Assembly: GCA_031282525.1 (NCBI GenBank)
Contig: JAITDN010000001.1
Location: 1 to 37,976 of the forward strand
Reading direction: 5' to 3'
DNA length: 37,976 nucleotides
From: Candidatus Endomicrobiellum basalitermitum
Lineage (GTDB): Bacteria > Elusimicrobiota > Endomicrobiia > Endomicrobiales > Endomicrobiaceae
Shown: piece after piece, positions 1 through 8,861 of the stretch
Position numbering within the stretch: the first letter of the stretch is position 1
How the letters are laid out: the number at the start of each line of letters is the position of its first letter
Notes under the pieces: model-generated
The model's input: the letters and a program-made list of their open reading frames with translations, nothing else
What the model was told of the DNA's origin: nothing
Databases searched by the model: none
Made by a program: the position numbers and the translations under genes

Positions 1-82
1 AATGGAGAAGCAGTTAAGGTTTGCGATTAGGGAAGGTGGAAAAACAGTCGGCTCAGGCATAGTTACTGATATATTAGATTGA
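1..82 (+). CDS. tuf: Elongation factor Tu, C-terminal end (partial)
   Basis: The first 82 bases are open in the frame whose stop is TGA at 80-82 and encode a tail beginning MEKQLRFAIREGGKTVGSG. This matches the end of domain 3 of bacterial EF-Tu, the GTPase that delivers aminoacyl-tRNA to the ribosomal A site. The rest of the gene lies upstream of the window. Its position just before rpsJ is the usual end of the str operon (rpsL-rpsG-fusA-tuf). The identification rests on only 26 residues, but they are among the most conserved of the family. Confidence 0.93.
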   Translation, partial: MEKQLRFAIREGGKTVGSGIVTDILD

Positions 83-135
83 TTAAAGTATTGTTTGAGT
101 AAAATTTTTTTTCTGGGATTATAGGATTGAAATTT

Positions 136-462
136 ATGATAAATGAAAAAGCAGTGTCAACTCAGCGCATAAGAATTAAGTTACGTGCATATGATCATAA
201 AATGTTGGATGATTCATTAGCAAAAATCGTGGATTCAGCGAGACGTACAGGGGCGGCTATAACAGGACCTGTGCTTTTGCCTACTAAGATAAAAAAGTAT
301 ACTGTTAATAGAAGTGTTCATGTTGATAAAAAGTCACGAGAACAATTTGAAATGAGAATACATAAAAGACTACTGGATATTCGCGAACCCTCTTCAAAAA
401 CTGTCGATGAGCTTATGAAACTTGATTTGCCGGCAGGTGTCTATATTGAAATTAAAATGTAA
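136..462 (+). CDS. rpsJ: 30S ribosomal protein S10
   Basis: S10 sits in the 30S head and also takes part in antitermination (NusE). The N-terminal part [16 protein letters not shown] and the later segment [20 protein letters not shown] are diagnostic. I start at ATG 136 (108 residues; the family is about 102-105) because TAGGA at 122-126 lies nine bases upstream. A TTG in the same frame at 127 would add three residues but has almost no gap to that ribosome site. It is the first gene of the S10 block, 53 bases after tuf, and no separate promoter is obvious. Confidence 0.95.
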   Translation: MINEKAVSTQRIRIKLRAYDHKMLDDSLAKIVDSARRTGAAITGPVLLPTKIKKYTVNRSVHVDKKSREQFEMRIHKRLLDIREPSSKTVDELMKLDLPAGVYIEIKM

Positions 463-501
463 TTTTAAAAATATCTGAATTATAGAGAGAGAAAAATAAA
501 T

Positions 502-1143
502 ATGTTAAAATCAATAATCGGTGAAAAAATAGGCATGACTCAAGTTTTTGATTCTAAAGGTAGTCTTATTCCAGTGACGGTAATAAAAGCTGGCCCTTGC
601 TTGATTACAGGATTGCGGACAGTTGAAAGAGATGGATATCTAGCTGTTCAACTTGGTTTTGGGGAAGCGTTGGAAAAGAACCTTATTAAACCTCAAGCAG
701 GTTTTTTTAAGAAAAATAATATTTCCCCTAAAAAGGTTATCAGAGAATTTAGAGTTACTGACGTGTCTGCATTTTCTATAGGACAAGAGATAAAAGCTAA
801 TGTGTTCAATGTTGGTGATTATGTTGATATCTCTGCACTTACGAAAGGTAAGGGATATGCGGGAGTTATTAAAAGACATAATTTTGCTATGCAACCTGTT
901 TCTCATGGTCAGTCGGATAGAACTCGTGCCAGAGGTTCAAGTGGTAGTGGCGGTCCCCAAAAGGTTTTTAAGGGGATGAAAATGTCTGGACATCTTGGCA
1001 ATGAATATGTTACAATACAAAGATTGCTTATTGTAAATATTGATATTGAGAAAAATATAATGCTTATAAAAGGTTCTGTTCCCGCTGTTAAAAGTGGAAC
1101 GTTGCTTATAAGTAACACTCTCAAAAAAGTTTCTGTTTTGTAA
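502..1143 (+). CDS. rplC: 50S ribosomal protein L3
   Basis: L3 is an early assembly protein that reaches toward the peptidyl-transferase centre. At 213 residues it has the family's usual length. It opens with IGEKIGMTQVFDSKGSLIPV, and the extension around residues 133-165 contains the SHGQSDRTRARGSSGSGG and VFKGMKMSGHLGN segments typical of L3. A purine-rich GAGAGAG lies just upstream of the ATG. It is followed by an unusually long untranslated stretch before rplD. Confidence 0.96.
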   Translation: MLKSIIGEKIGMTQVFDSKGSLIPVTVIKAGPCLITGLRTVERDGYLAVQLGFGEALEKNLIKPQAGFFKKNNISPKKVIREFRVTDVSAFSIGQEIKANVFNVGDYVDISALTKGKGYAGVIKRHNFAMQPVSHGQSDRTRARGSSGSGGPQKVFKGMKMSGHLGNEYVTIQRLLIVNIDIEKNIMLIKGSVPAVKSGTLLISNTLKKVSVL

Positions 1144-1462
1144 CAGAAAGTGAAAGTAAAGATCAAAGCTAAAGTTAATAAAAAAATAGTTGTGATGTTA
1201 TATATAAGTACTAAGTAGAAGCAGGTTTTTTTTATTATATAATTTAGAAGGTTTTTATTGATTTTGTTTATTTAAGTTTAGATTAAAGTTAAATCTAATT
1301 TTTTAGATGTCGGCTATTTGGCTACGAAAGTAGAATATTTTTGAAACTATATTTAGGGTGTTGCAATACTAATAAGCGCATTTCATTTATTAAAAACTAA
1401 ATAGTAATTTTAATAGTCTGCTTTTAAGGTACGAGATCAGAGATCAAAAGAGAGAAAGTAAA
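1144..1462 (+). promoter_or_regulatory. Long rplC-rplD spacer with competing stem-loops
   Basis: These 319 bases hold no gene that I can see, although rplC and rplD normally almost touch. Within it, TTAGATT (1278-1284) can pair with AATCTAA (1292-1298). The middle segment ATCTAA (1293-1298) can instead pair with TTAGAT (1303-1308) across a TTTT loop, so the two hairpins exclude each other. A small CTAC-GAAA-GTAG tetraloop hairpin follows at 1322-1333. No U-tract follows the second stem, so this is not a canonical terminator. It could be an L4-type or other leader control element, or chance pairing in AT-rich DNA. Confidence 0.35.
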
Positions 1463-2095
1463 ATGGAGACAGTAGTTTATAATTCAAAAGGTCAGGAAAA
1501 TGGTAAAATAGAGCTTCCCACTTTTTTTAATGCGGAAGTTTCCAGTGTTCTTTTACATGAAATTACTACGGCATATTTAAGTAATCAACGATCTGGCACG
1601 CACAAAACAAAAACGAGAGGAGAGGTGTCTTTTTCAGGTGCTAAACCGTGGAGACAAAAAGGTACGGGTAATGCTCGAGCGGGACAGAAAAATTCTCCGT
1701 TATGGAGAAAAGGTGGTGTAGTTTTCGGACCGCAACCTAGGAATTATTATATAAAAATGTCAAAACAAAAAAAGAAACTTTCTTTGAATATGGCATTGTC
1801 TGTTCAATTTAAAAATGGGAATATAATTGTTGTTGACTCTCTAAATATTCATGAAGCTAAAACAAAAAAGGCTATGGAGTTGATGAGAAATCTTAAGGTT
1901 GATGGGAAGAAAGTTATTTTTGCAGTTTCTAAAAACACTGATGCAAATTTTAAAGTTGCTGTAAGAAATATAGAGAATGTTATATTAAAGAATATTGAAA
2001 ATATAAATGCTTATGAAGTTCTTTGGACTGACAAGTTAATTATTACTCCCGATGCTATTGATATGATAAATAAAAGACAATCTGGTGTAATTTGA
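1463..2095 (+). CDS. rplD: 50S ribosomal protein L4
   Basis: L4 lines the polypeptide exit tunnel; in E. coli it also represses the S10 operon. The 210-residue product has the conserved loop with RSGTHKTKTRGEVSFSGAKP and RQKGTGNARAGQKNSPLWR (about residues 43-76), then GGVVFGPQPRNYY, which together are unmistakable. The ATG follows AGAGAGAAAG. It lies behind a 319-base spacer and precedes rplW by about 50 bases. Confidence 0.96.
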   Translation: METVVYNSKGQENGKIELPTFFNAEVSSVLLHEITTAYLSNQRSGTHKTKTRGEVSFSGAKPWRQKGTGNARAGQKNSPLWRKGGVVFGPQPRNYYIKMSKQKKKLSLNMALSVQFKNGNIIVVDSLNIHEAKTKKAMELMRNLKVDGKKVIFAVSKNTDANFKVAVRNIENVILKNIENINAYEVLWTDKLIITPDAIDMINKRQSGVI

Positions 2096-2143
2096 GAGTG
2101 TTCTTTGTTTGTGAAAAGATATGATTATGAGGTGGAGATAGGA

Positions 2144-2434
2144 ATGGATATTAGAGACATTATTAAGAAACCTATAGTTACAGAAAAAGCGACAATTCTA
2201 AAAGAGAAAGATAAAAGTAAATATACTTTTGTAGTTGATAAGGATGCAAATAAATTTCAGATAAAGCAGGCCGTTGAAACTTTATTTAAAGTTAAAGTAA
2301 AAAATATTCATACTGCAAATTATGTAGGTAAGAGTAAAAGAATGGGTAAGAATATTGGTTATAAAAGTGATTGGAAAAAAGCAATAGTAAAAATTGACGA
2401 AGGGCAAGAAATTCAGATGGCTGATGAAGTCTAA
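2144..2434 (+). CDS. rplW: 50S ribosomal protein L23
   Basis: L23 lies at the tunnel exit and is the docking site for trigger factor and SRP. The product (96 residues) begins MDIRDIIKKPIVTEKA, the family N-terminus, and carries KYTFVVDKDANKFQIKQAVE and VKNIHTANYVGKSKRMG. I start at ATG 2144 because AGGTGGAG at 2130-2137 is a strong ribosome site at ideal spacing. An upstream TTG at 2105 would add 13 non-homologous residues. Confidence 0.93.
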   Translation: MDIRDIIKKPIVTEKATILKEKDKSKYTFVVDKDANKFQIKQAVETLFKVKVKNIHTANYVGKSKRMGKNIGYKSDWKKAIVKIDEGQEIQMADEV

Positions 2435-2530
2435 GAGAATAGTTGAGAAGTTTTACAGAAAAATTGTTATTTTTGACGTGTAGGTTTATAAGTAGCATGT
2501 TAACTAAAAAGGAAGTTGATATTAGGTAGT

Positions 2531-2566
2531 GACATACGCATAAGTGTCAATTGTGATACCACAATT
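2531..2566 (+). promoter_or_regulatory. Tandem stem-loops between rplW and rplB
   Basis: The 173-base rplW-rplB spacer contains two adjoining 18-base hairpins. The first is GACAT/GTGTC at 2531-2548 with an 8-base loop. The second is AATTGTG-ATAC-CACAATT at 2549-2566, a perfect 7-bp stem. The two abut with no gap and end about 40 bases before the rplB start. No T-run follows, so they are not ordinary terminators. They may be processing or protein-binding sites, or an operator-like palindrome; the function is not known. Confidence 0.4.
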
Positions 2567-2607
2567 AATGCCTATGTAAAAATAATGTTCAAAAATAGGG
2601 AAAAGTG

Positions 2608-3441
2608 ATGTCAATTAAAACATTTAAACCGTATACACATTCAAGAAGGCAAATGTCAGTTTCGGATTTTTCAGATATTACAAAAACAAATCCTGAGAAG
2701 TCACTTATTAAAATAATAAAAAAAAAAGGTGGTCGTAACAATACGGGCCAAGTAATGGTTCGCTTTAAAGGTGGTGGCCATAAAAGATTCTATAGAATTA
2801 TTGATTTTAAGAGAGATAAACTTGATATTTCAGCAGAAGTGATTGCGATAGAGTACGATCCAAATCGTTCGAGTAGGATAGCTCTTTTACAATATAAAGA
2901 TGGTGAGAAAAGGTATATTATTCAGCCTATGGGTATGAATGTTGGCGATTCTGTTATGTCCGGTCCAAATGCCGAGATAAAACCAGGGAATTCTTTGCCT
3001 CTTGTAAACATACCTGTTGGTACATTTATACATAATTTAGAGTTTGTAGCTGGTAAAGGTGGGCAGTTGGTCCGCTCTGCTGGAGTTGCTGCTCAACTTC
3101 TTGCTAAAGAAGGCGATTATGCTCATGTGAGGATGCCTTCTGGAGAAATAAGACTTATTAGAGCTGTTTGTTATGCGACAATTGGACGGGTGGGAAATTT
3201 AGACCATGAAAACATCGTAATAGGTTCTGCGGGAAGAAATCGTAATATGGGTAGAAAGCCTCATGTGCGTGGAACGGCAATGAATGCTATTGACCATCCT
3301 CATGGTGGTGGAAGAGGGAGATCTAAGGGTAATAATCAACCTAGAAGCCCTTGGAATCAACCTGCTAAAGGTTTTAAGACAAGATCCAAAAAAGTCTGGG
3401 ATTGGGTAATAGTAAGTCATCGTAATAAAGGTAAGAAATAA
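2608..3441 (+). CDS. rplB: 50S ribosomal protein L2
   Basis: L2 is required for subunit association and peptidyl-transferase activity. The 277-residue protein starts [16 protein letters not shown]. It has the RNA-binding region [20 protein letters not shown] and the conserved [12 protein letters not shown] segment near the C-terminus with the histidine linked to peptidyl transfer. ATG 2608 is preferred over GTG 2605 because AGGG at 2597-2600 gives better spacing. rpsS follows after 19 bases with a GGAGGAG site. Confidence 0.97.
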   Translation: MSIKTFKPYTHSRRQMSVSDFSDITKTNPEKSLIKIIKKKGGRNNTGQVMVRFKGGGHKRFYRIIDFKRDKLDISAEVIAIEYDPNRSSRIALLQYKDGEKRYIIQPMGMNVGDSVMSGPNAEIKPGNSLPLVNIPVGTFIHNLEFVAGKGGQLVRSAGVAAQLLAKEGDYAHVRMPSGEIRLIRAVCYATIGRVGNLDHENIVIGSAGRNRNMGRKPHVRGTAMNAIDHPHGGGRGRSKGNNQPRSPWNQPAKGFKTRSKKVWDWVIVSHRNKGKK

Positions 3442-3460
3442 TAGGAGGAGAAGAAAATAT

Positions 3461-3745
3461 ATGAGTCGTTCTACAAAAAAAGGTCCTTATGTAGATGAAA
3501 AACTTTTAAAAAAAGTGCAAAAATTTAATGAAACTGGTGAAAAAAAAGTTATTAAGACATGGGCTAGGGCGTGCGTCATAACTCCAGATTTTGTGGGACA
3601 TACTATAGCGATACATAACGGTAAAAAGTTTCTACCGATATTTATATCTGAACAAATGGTAGGTCATAAACTTGGGGAATTCTCTCCTACTAGAATTTTT
3701 AAAGGTCATGGTGGGATGACGAAGCAAGGGGCTTCGCCAACATAA
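3461..3745 (+). CDS. rpsS: 30S ribosomal protein S19
   Basis: S19 binds 16S rRNA in the 30S head next to S13. The 94-residue protein begins [19 protein letters not shown] and contains [20 protein letters not shown] and [15 protein letters not shown], all family signatures. It has a strong AGGAGGAG site upstream. A 112-base AT-rich spacer without recognisable signals separates it from rplV. Confidence 0.96.
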   Translation: MSRSTKKGPYVDEKLLKKVQKFNETGEKKVIKTWARACVITPDFVGHTIAIHNGKKFLPIFISEQMVGHKLGEFSPTRIFKGHGGMTKQGASPT

Positions 3746-3857
3746 AGGTAATTATTATATTACGATATTATTCTTATAAATATAGATGAGAAAAGGTTTG
3801 ATTTTTGTTATATGTATATATATATTCTTAATAGTTAAATAAAAAAAGGATACTAAT

Positions 3858-4226
3858 ATGGAAGTAAAAGCGACAGCAAGATTTGTTAGATATACTCCAA
3901 GAAAAATAAACCAAGTGCTTGTGCTTATTAGAAATAAAAAAGTTGAAAAAGCATTTGAAATTCTTTCTTTTCTTCCAAAGTCCGCTGCTGTAGTTGTTAA
4001 AAAAGTTTTAAGAAGTGCAATCGCTAATGCAGGTAAAATTAAAGATTACTCGGATGTTAAAGTTAAAGAAGCGTGGGTTGGGAATGGTCCAATATTAAAA
4101 AGGGTAATGCCTGGATCGCGAGGGAAGAGCAATCCTATTAAGAAAAGAACGTCACATCTTACAATAATTGTTACAGATATGGGTACTACTGTTACAGTTC
4201 CGAAAAAGGAAAGAAAAGTTAGATAA
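3858..4226 (+). CDS. rplV: 50S ribosomal protein L22
   Basis: L22 contacts all 23S rRNA domains, and its hairpin lines the exit tunnel. The 122-residue product starts with ARFVRYTPRKINQVLVLIR and carries the hairpin with VGNGPILKRVMPGSRG and the C-terminal TSHLTIIVTDMG, close to the family consensus. An AAGGA site precedes the ATG. rpsC follows after 57 bases. Confidence 0.96.
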   Translation: MEVKATARFVRYTPRKINQVLVLIRNKKVEKAFEILSFLPKSAAVVVKKVLRSAIANAGKIKDYSDVKVKEAWVGNGPILKRVMPGSRGKSNPIKKRTSHLTIIVTDMGTTVTVPKKERKVR

Positions 4227-4283
4227 GAATGAAATTTAAGCTTTGAGAGAGGGAATAAAAAATTTTAGGGATGGTAAGTTAAA

Positions 4284-4997
4284 ATGGGCAATAAGGTGCA
4301 CCCAAATAGCGTAAGATTGGGATATATTAAGGATTGGGAATCTAAGTGGTTTAACTTAAAAGAGATGCCTAATTTTATAGAAGAAGATTGGCGGATAAGA
4401 GTCTATCTTAAAAATAAGCTTAAACTAGCTTCTGTGTCAAAAATTGGTATTGAAAGGCAAGGAAGTCTATTGCGCATAAATATTTATACAGCTCGTCCAG
4501 GTATCGTGATTGGCAAAGGCGGGCAAGGTATTGAAAATTTGAAAAAAGAACTTGAAATCATGACGTCAAAGAAGACTGTTATAAACATTATGGAAATTAA
4601 AAAACCTGAGGTTGATGCACAACTTGCTGCTGAGAGTATTGCATTTCAATTAGAAAGACAGATTGCTTTTAGAAGAGCGATGAAAAAAACTATTGAACGA
4701 GCAATGTCGGCGGGTGCACAAGGTATAAAAGTTATGGTTTCAGGTAGAATTGGTGGTGCGGATATTGCGAGAACCGAATGGCTTAAAGAAGGAAGAATTC
4801 CTCTTCAGACTTTTAGAGCAGATATAGATTATGGTTTTACAGAATCTTATACTACTATGGGGCAAATAGGAGTAAAAGTTTGGATATTTAAGAAAGAGCT
4901 TTTTAAAAAGACAACCAAGGAATTGTTTGAAGAAGCAAAAGTTGCTGATGCTTCAAAAGTGACTACGGAAAATATACAAAAAGGGTCGTCTAAATAG
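4284..4997 (+). CDS. rpsC: 30S ribosomal protein S3
   Basis: S3 lies at the mRNA entry channel. The 237-residue protein begins MGNKVHPNSVRLGYIKDW. Its KH domain contains IYTARPGIVIGKGGQGIENL (about residues 67-86), and the C-terminal domain contains GIKVMVSGRIGGADIARTEW and GRIPLQTFRADIDYGF. Length and motif order are normal. It lies between rplV and rplP in standard order. Confidence 0.97.
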   Translation: MGNKVHPNSVRLGYIKDWESKWFNLKEMPNFIEEDWRIRVYLKNKLKLASVSKIGIERQGSLLRINIYTARPGIVIGKGGQGIENLKKELEIMTSKKTVINIMEIKKPEVDAQLAAESIAFQLERQIAFRRAMKKTIERAMSAGAQGIKVMVSGRIGGADIARTEWLKEGRIPLQTFRADIDYGFTESYTTMGQIGVKVWIFKKELFKKTTKELFEEAKVADASKVTTENIQKGSSK

Positions 4998-5069
4998 GGT
5001 CTGAGAAATTTTTAGTATTATGGAAAATAATATAGCATGAAAGTTATAAGAATATAGAGGATTTTATAT

Positions 5070-5483
5070 ATGCTGATGCCAAAAAGGGTTAAGTATAGAA
5101 AGATGCATAGAGGTAGGATGAAAGGTAGAGCTAAAGGCGGTGCTTGTTTAACTTTTGGTAAATATGGTCTTCAAGCTTTAGAGCCTGTATGGATAAACAG
5201 TAATCAAATAGAAGCTGCTCGTATAACGCTTACAAGGTTTATGAAAAAAGGCGGGAAAGTTTGGATTAGAATATTTCCTGACAAACCGGTTACGAAAAAA
5301 CCTGCTGAAACAAGAATGGGCAAAGGTAAGGGTGATCCACAGTTTTGGGTTGCTGTGGTAAAACCAGGGAGAATAATGTTTGAAATAGAAGGTATTCCAG
5401 AGATAGAAGCAAAAAGAGCTCTTACGCTTGCTTCAAACAAACTTCCTATACATACAAAAATTTTAGTTAGAGCTGACATCTGA
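5070..5483 (+). CDS. rplP: 50S ribosomal protein L16
   Basis: L16 helps shape the A-site tRNA cleft of the 50S subunit. It is 137 residues long and starts [19 protein letters not shown]. It has [40 protein letters not shown] and a [18 protein letters not shown] segment, which are essentially diagnostic. The stop TGA lies 8 bases before the rpmC ATG, implying translational coupling. Confidence 0.97.
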   Translation: MLMPKRVKYRKMHRGRMKGRAKGGACLTFGKYGLQALEPVWINSNQIEAARITLTRFMKKGGKVWIRIFPDKPVTKKPAETRMGKGKGDPQFWVAVVKPGRIMFEIEGIPEIEAKRALTLASNKLPIHTKILVRADI

Positions 5484-5491
5484 GGAAAAAA

Positions 5492-5698
5492 ATGAAAGAT
5501 AAATGTTTGGATGAAATAAAAAATATGACATATGTTGAACTCAAAAAGAGACTTGATGATTTTCAAGATAGGATTTTTAAATTAAAATTTCATCATTCAG
5601 TAACTCCAGTAAAAAATCCTCTTGAAATAAGAAAAATAAGAAGGAATATAGCGAGAATTAGAACATTTATCACTCAAAAAAAGAGTTTAAATAAATAA
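5492..5698 (+). CDS. rpmC: 50S ribosomal protein L29
   Basis: L29 binds near the tunnel exit beside L23. The 68-residue helical protein has MTYVELKKRLDDFQDRIFKL and the conserved NPLEIRKIRRNIARIRTFI. The ATG sits 8 bases after rplP behind GAGGAAAAAA, so the preceding stop overlaps its ribosome site. Position and length fit the L16-L29-S17 order. Confidence 0.95.
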   Translation: MKDKCLDEIKNMTYVELKKRLDDFQDRIFKLKFHHSVTPVKNPLEIRKIRRNIARIRTFITQKKSLNK

Positions 5699-5727
5699 GA
5701 TAAAAATAATGGGAAGGGAAAAGCATA

Positions 5728-5994
5728 ATGTCAGAAGAACGTAAAAAACGCAAGCATCGTATTGGGATAGTTGTAAATGATAAAAATGAGAAAACCAGGC
5801 AAGTATCTATTGAAAGAACATATCGTCATTCTTTTTATGGTCGTGTGATTCGTAGCAAGAGTAAAATTGTTGTACATGATGAAAGGAATATGTCTCGTAT
5901 TGGTGATGCGGTGGAGATAATGGAATCTAGGCCACTTTCAAAAACTAAAAGGTGGGTTTTAATTAAGGTTTTAAGGCGAAGTGTTGAAAGTTAA
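5728..5994 (+). CDS. rpsQ: 30S ribosomal protein S17
   Basis: S17 is a primary 16S-binding protein with an OB fold. The 88-residue product contains RIGIVVNDKNEKTRQVSIER, the characteristic start of the fold. It also has HDERNMSRIGDAVEIMESRP and LSKTKRWVLIKVL, matching the S17 consensus. The ATG follows GGGAAGGGAAAAG. Confidence 0.96.
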   Translation: MSEERKKRKHRIGIVVNDKNEKTRQVSIERTYRHSFYGRVIRSKSKIVVHDERNMSRIGDAVEIMESRPLSKTKRWVLIKVLRRSVES

Positions 5995-6022
5995 AATAAA
6001 GTTATAAAGGTAGATTAGATCA

Positions 6023-6391
6023 ATGATTCAGGAAAGGACTATTTTGAACGTTGCAGATAATTCAGGGGCGAAAAAGATTCGTTGTTTTAGAGTCACAAAA
6101 GGTTTTAAACGTCGCTACGCAAGTATAGGCGATGTAATACATGCATCAGTACAGGATGCGTTACCTCATGCGAATATTAAGAAAGGGGATGTTGTTAAAG
6201 CTGTAGTGGTTCGCACAGTAAAAGAAATCCGTAGAGCTGATGGAACTTATATCAAATTTGACGATAATGCTGCTGTTATTATAAATGATGAAGGTGAACC
6301 AAAAGGAACTCGTATCTTGGGGCCGATTGCAAGAGAACTTAGAGAAAAGAATTATCTTAAAATAATTTCTTTGGCGCCCGAAGTAATATAG
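6023..6391 (+). CDS. rplN: 50S ribosomal protein L14
   Basis: L14 forms inter-subunit bridges and is among the most conserved 50S proteins. The 122-residue product starts [20 protein letters not shown] and contains [40 protein letters not shown] and the ending [20 protein letters not shown]. Length and order are canonical. Confidence 0.97.
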   Translation: MIQERTILNVADNSGAKKIRCFRVTKGFKRRYASIGDVIHASVQDALPHANIKKGDVVKAVVVRTVKEIRRADGTYIKFDDNAAVIINDEGEPKGTRILGPIARELREKNYLKIISLAPEVI

Positions 6392-6486
6392 TATAGACGT
6401 ATGAAATGCTTGATAATTGTGTTTTATGAATGCTTAAGTAAAAAGCTAGCTTGAAATAAAAAAAATGAGAGTGGGAAATACAAAAA

Positions 6487-6798
6487 ATGCTTAATGTTAA
6501 GAAAAAGGACAAAGTATTGATTTTGTCTGGGAAAGACAAAGGGAAAAAAGGCGAAATTCTTAAAGTTTTTCCTGATAAGTGCAAAGTTATTGTTGAGAAA
6601 GTGAATTTTGTTAAGAGACATAGTAAACCCACTCAGAAAGATTCTGGAGGAATTTATGATAAAGAAGCTCCTATCAACATGAGTAAAGTTATGCTTGTAT
6701 GTCCAAAATGTGATCGCGCTTCAAGACCTAAATTTGATAAATTATCTGATGGTAAAAAAGTTAGGGTTTGTCGTAAATGTTCTGAGATTATAGTCTAA
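6487..6798 (+). CDS. rplX: 50S ribosomal protein L24, zinc-ribbon type
   Basis: L24 is an assembly initiator carrying a KOW motif. KDKVLILSGKDKGKKGEI near the N-terminus is the KOW element, and VNFVKRHSKPTQKDSGGIYD follows. The C-terminus has C72-X2-C75 and C95-X2-C98, a probable zinc ribbon found in many but not all bacterial L24 proteins. The spacer before it is 95 bases. A 91-residue reading frame overlaps it on the other strand and is a shadow. Confidence 0.96.
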   Translation: MLNVKKKDKVLILSGKDKGKKGEILKVFPDKCKVIVEKVNFVKRHSKPTQKDSGGIYDKEAPINMSKVMLVCPKCDRASRPKFDKLSDGKKVRVCRKCSEIIV

Positions 6799-6890
6799 AA
6801 AAGAAGTGTAGAAATATATGACTGTTATATAAGGTAAGTGAATTTATATTTTGTGTTTTTTATCTGTTCTCAAAAAAAAGGAAAGAGCTA

Positions 6891-7451
6891 ATGAATCAAC
6901 CTCGTTTAAAAGAATTTTACCAGAAAAGTGTTATGATTAAGCTAAAAGAACACTTTAATTTTAAGAATGTTCACCAGATTCCTAGAGTTGACAAGGTTGT
7001 TGTGAATATTGGATTGGGTGAAGCAAAGGAGGATATTAAAATTTTGGATATTGCGATTGTGGAGCTTGCCGCTATTGCTGGCCAAAAACCTATAATTTGC
7101 CGTGCTAAAAAATCCATATCAAATTTTAAGTTGCGTCAAGGAATGCCTATAGGTGTTAAGGTAACACTTAGAAATGCTATTATGTACGAATTTTTAGATA
7201 AACTTATTAATATTGCAATACCTCGCATAAGAGATTTCAGAGGTATTGAATCTAATAGTTTTGATGGACATGGAAATTTTAATTTAGGTCTTTCTGAACA
7301 ATATATTTTCCCTGAAGTTGATATTGAAAAATCGGATAAAGTCAGAGGAATGAATATCACAATAGTTACAACAACTGAAAAAGATGAATACGCTAGGGCA
7401 TTACTTAGCTTTCTTGGTATGCCGTTTAAAAAAAGAGATAATATTAATTAA
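6891..7451 (+). CDS. rplE: 50S ribosomal protein L5
   Basis: L5 binds 5S rRNA and contacts P-site tRNA. The 186-residue product has [60 protein letters not shown] and [20 protein letters not shown], typical in sequence and order. AAAGGAAAG lies upstream of the ATG. Size and location between L24 and S14 are standard. Confidence 0.97.
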   Translation: MNQPRLKEFYQKSVMIKLKEHFNFKNVHQIPRVDKVVVNIGLGEAKEDIKILDIAIVELAAIAGQKPIICRAKKSISNFKLRQGMPIGVKVTLRNAIMYEFLDKLINIAIPRIRDFRGIESNSFDGHGNFNLGLSEQYIFPEVDIEKSDKVRGMNITIVTTTEKDEYARALLSFLGMPFKKRDNIN

Positions 7452-7485
7452 CATATAAATTAAAGGTATAAGTAAAGGATATTTT

Positions 7486-7671
7486 ATGGCAACAACTTCA
7501 GCAGAAGCAAAAATGCGCAAAGATCAGAAATTTTCAACTCGTCATAGAAATAGATGTCGCCTTTGTGGAAGACCTCGTGGATATTATAGGGATTTTGGCA
7601 TTTGCAGAATATGTCTGCGAAAACTAGCACATAATGGCGAGATACCGGGCTTAACAAAATCAAGCTGGTAA
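7486..7671 (+). CDS. rpsN: 30S ribosomal protein S14, zinc-binding form
   Basis: S14 is a 30S head protein. This is the short zinc-dependent (C+) form: 61 residues with C24-X2-C27 and C40-X2-C43 around [11 protein letters not shown], then [20 protein letters not shown]. The ATG is preceded by AAAGGATATTTT. It lies between rplE and rpsH as expected. No zinc-independent paralogue occurs in the window. Confidence 0.97.
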   Translation: MATTSAEAKMRKDQKFSTRHRNRCRLCGRPRGYYRDFGICRICLRKLAHNGEIPGLTKSSW

Positions 7672-7697
7672 TATATAAATTTAAAGAGGTTGACTTA

Positions 7698-8093
7698 ATG
7701 ATTACAGATCCAATATCAGATATGTTTACGCGTATTCGTAATTCAAGTATTAAATTGCATGAGAAAGTTGATATTCCTCTTTCAAAATTGAAATTAGAAA
7801 TTGCCAAAATTTTGAAAAAAGAGGGATATATATCAAATTTTAAAAATATTGAAGATAGTAGGTATGGAGTTTTAAGAGTTTATCTCAAATATTCAACCAA
7901 AGGAAAGGCAGTTCTCAGAGGGATAAAAAGAGTTTCAAAATCAAGTTTGAGAATATACAAAGGCTATGAAGATATGCCTAAAGTCGTCAATGGCTTAGGA
8001 GTTACAATTGTTTCTACATCTAAGGGTTTAATGACCGACAGACAAGCTAGAAGAGATAAAATAGGTGGTGAAATAATAGGGTATGTTTGGTGA
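7698..8093 (+). CDS. rpsH: 30S ribosomal protein S8
   Basis: S8 binds the central domain of 16S rRNA; in E. coli it represses the spc operon. The 131-residue product begins MITDPISDMFTRIRNSS and ends with GLGVTIVSTSKGLMTDRQAR and GGEIIGYVW, the family C-terminal RNA-binding motif. AAAGAGGTTG is the ribosome site. It is followed by a 193-base untranslated spacer. Confidence 0.97.
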   Translation: MITDPISDMFTRIRNSSIKLHEKVDIPLSKLKLEIAKILKKEGYISNFKNIEDSRYGVLRVYLKYSTKGKAVLRGIKRVSKSSLRIYKGYEDMPKVVNGLGVTIVSTSKGLMTDRQARRDKIGGEIIGYVW

Positions 8094-8144
8094 TAATAAT
8101 AACCAGTGGAAATTAAATAGTAGAGGAATTAAAATAATAAATAC

Positions 8145-8168
8145 GTTGTTTATTTTTATAAAAACAAC
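8145..8168 (+). promoter_or_regulatory. Stem-loop in the rpsH-rplF spacer
   Basis: The 193 bases between rpsH and rplF hold no gene. GTTGTTT at 8145-8151 pairs with AAACAAC at 8162-8168. The first long T-run begins only about 30 bases further on, so it is a poor terminator. No convincing -35/-10 pair was found. Function is unknown and chance pairing is possible. Confidence 0.3.
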
Positions 8169-8286
8169 TTTAGATACTAGTAGTAACTGAACGTTTTTTT
8201 TAAATTAATGAATTTAATTTTGATAAAAAGTTATTTTTTGTAAAAGAAGTTTTTTTAGTGGAAATTTTACATTGAGGATTGTGAAA

Positions 8287-8853
8287 ATGAGTCGCTTAGG
8301 AAAAAAGCCGATTAATGTACCAGAAAAGGTTAAAATTGAGTTTAAAGATAAGTTCTTAGAAGTAACAGGTCCAGTCGGAAAGCTTTCACAAGTGATAGAC
8401 AAAAATTTAGATGTAAAAATTAATGAAGGCAATTTAATTGTTGAAGCTCTTGGAAATTCGCGCAGACACAATATGCTACAAGGTCTTATTAGAGGGCTTG
8501 TTGTGAATATGATTGAAGGAGTTACTAAGGGTTTCAAGAAACAACTCGAAATGATAGGACTTGGCTATAAAGCAAATATAGAAAATGGGGAAAATCTAAT
8601 TCTAGTTGTTGGTTTTTCGCATTTAGTAACTATTCCGATACCTCATACAGTAAAAATTACTTCTGTTCTTACACCAGATAAAAATACTTTAATTACCATA
8701 ACAGGAATTGATAAATGTGAGGTTGGGGCGTTTGCTGCTAAAATAAGGGCTGTGAAACCGCCTGAACCTTATAAAGGGTTTGGCATAAAATATTTAGATG
8801 AAAAAATAATAAGAAAAGCTGGAAAAGCCGCGGCAGGGTCTGGCAAAAAATAG
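8287..8853 (+). CDS. rplF: 50S ribosomal protein L6
   Basis: L6 lies near the factor-binding site. The 188-residue protein begins MSRLGKKPINVPEKVKIEFK and contains KLSQVIDKNLDVKINEGNLI and the C-terminal signature AAKIRAVKPPEPYKGFGIKY. ATG 8287 is chosen because GAGGA at 8274-8278 lies about eight bases upstream. TTG at 8272 would add five residues and overlap that site. Confidence 0.96.
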   Translation: MSRLGKKPINVPEKVKIEFKDKFLEVTGPVGKLSQVIDKNLDVKINEGNLIVEALGNSRRHNMLQGLIRGLVVNMIEGVTKGFKKQLEMIGLGYKANIENGENLILVVGFSHLVTIPIPHTVKITSVLTPDKNTLITITGIDKCEVGAFAAKIRAVKPPEPYKGFGIKYLDEKIIRKAGKAAAGSGKK

Positions 8854-8861
8854 AGGATTAG

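Noticed and set aside
909-1166. Minus-strand frames inside rplC and other ribosomal genes
   Set aside because: Overlap strongly conserved genes, have no supporting start signals, and read as low-complexity shadows.
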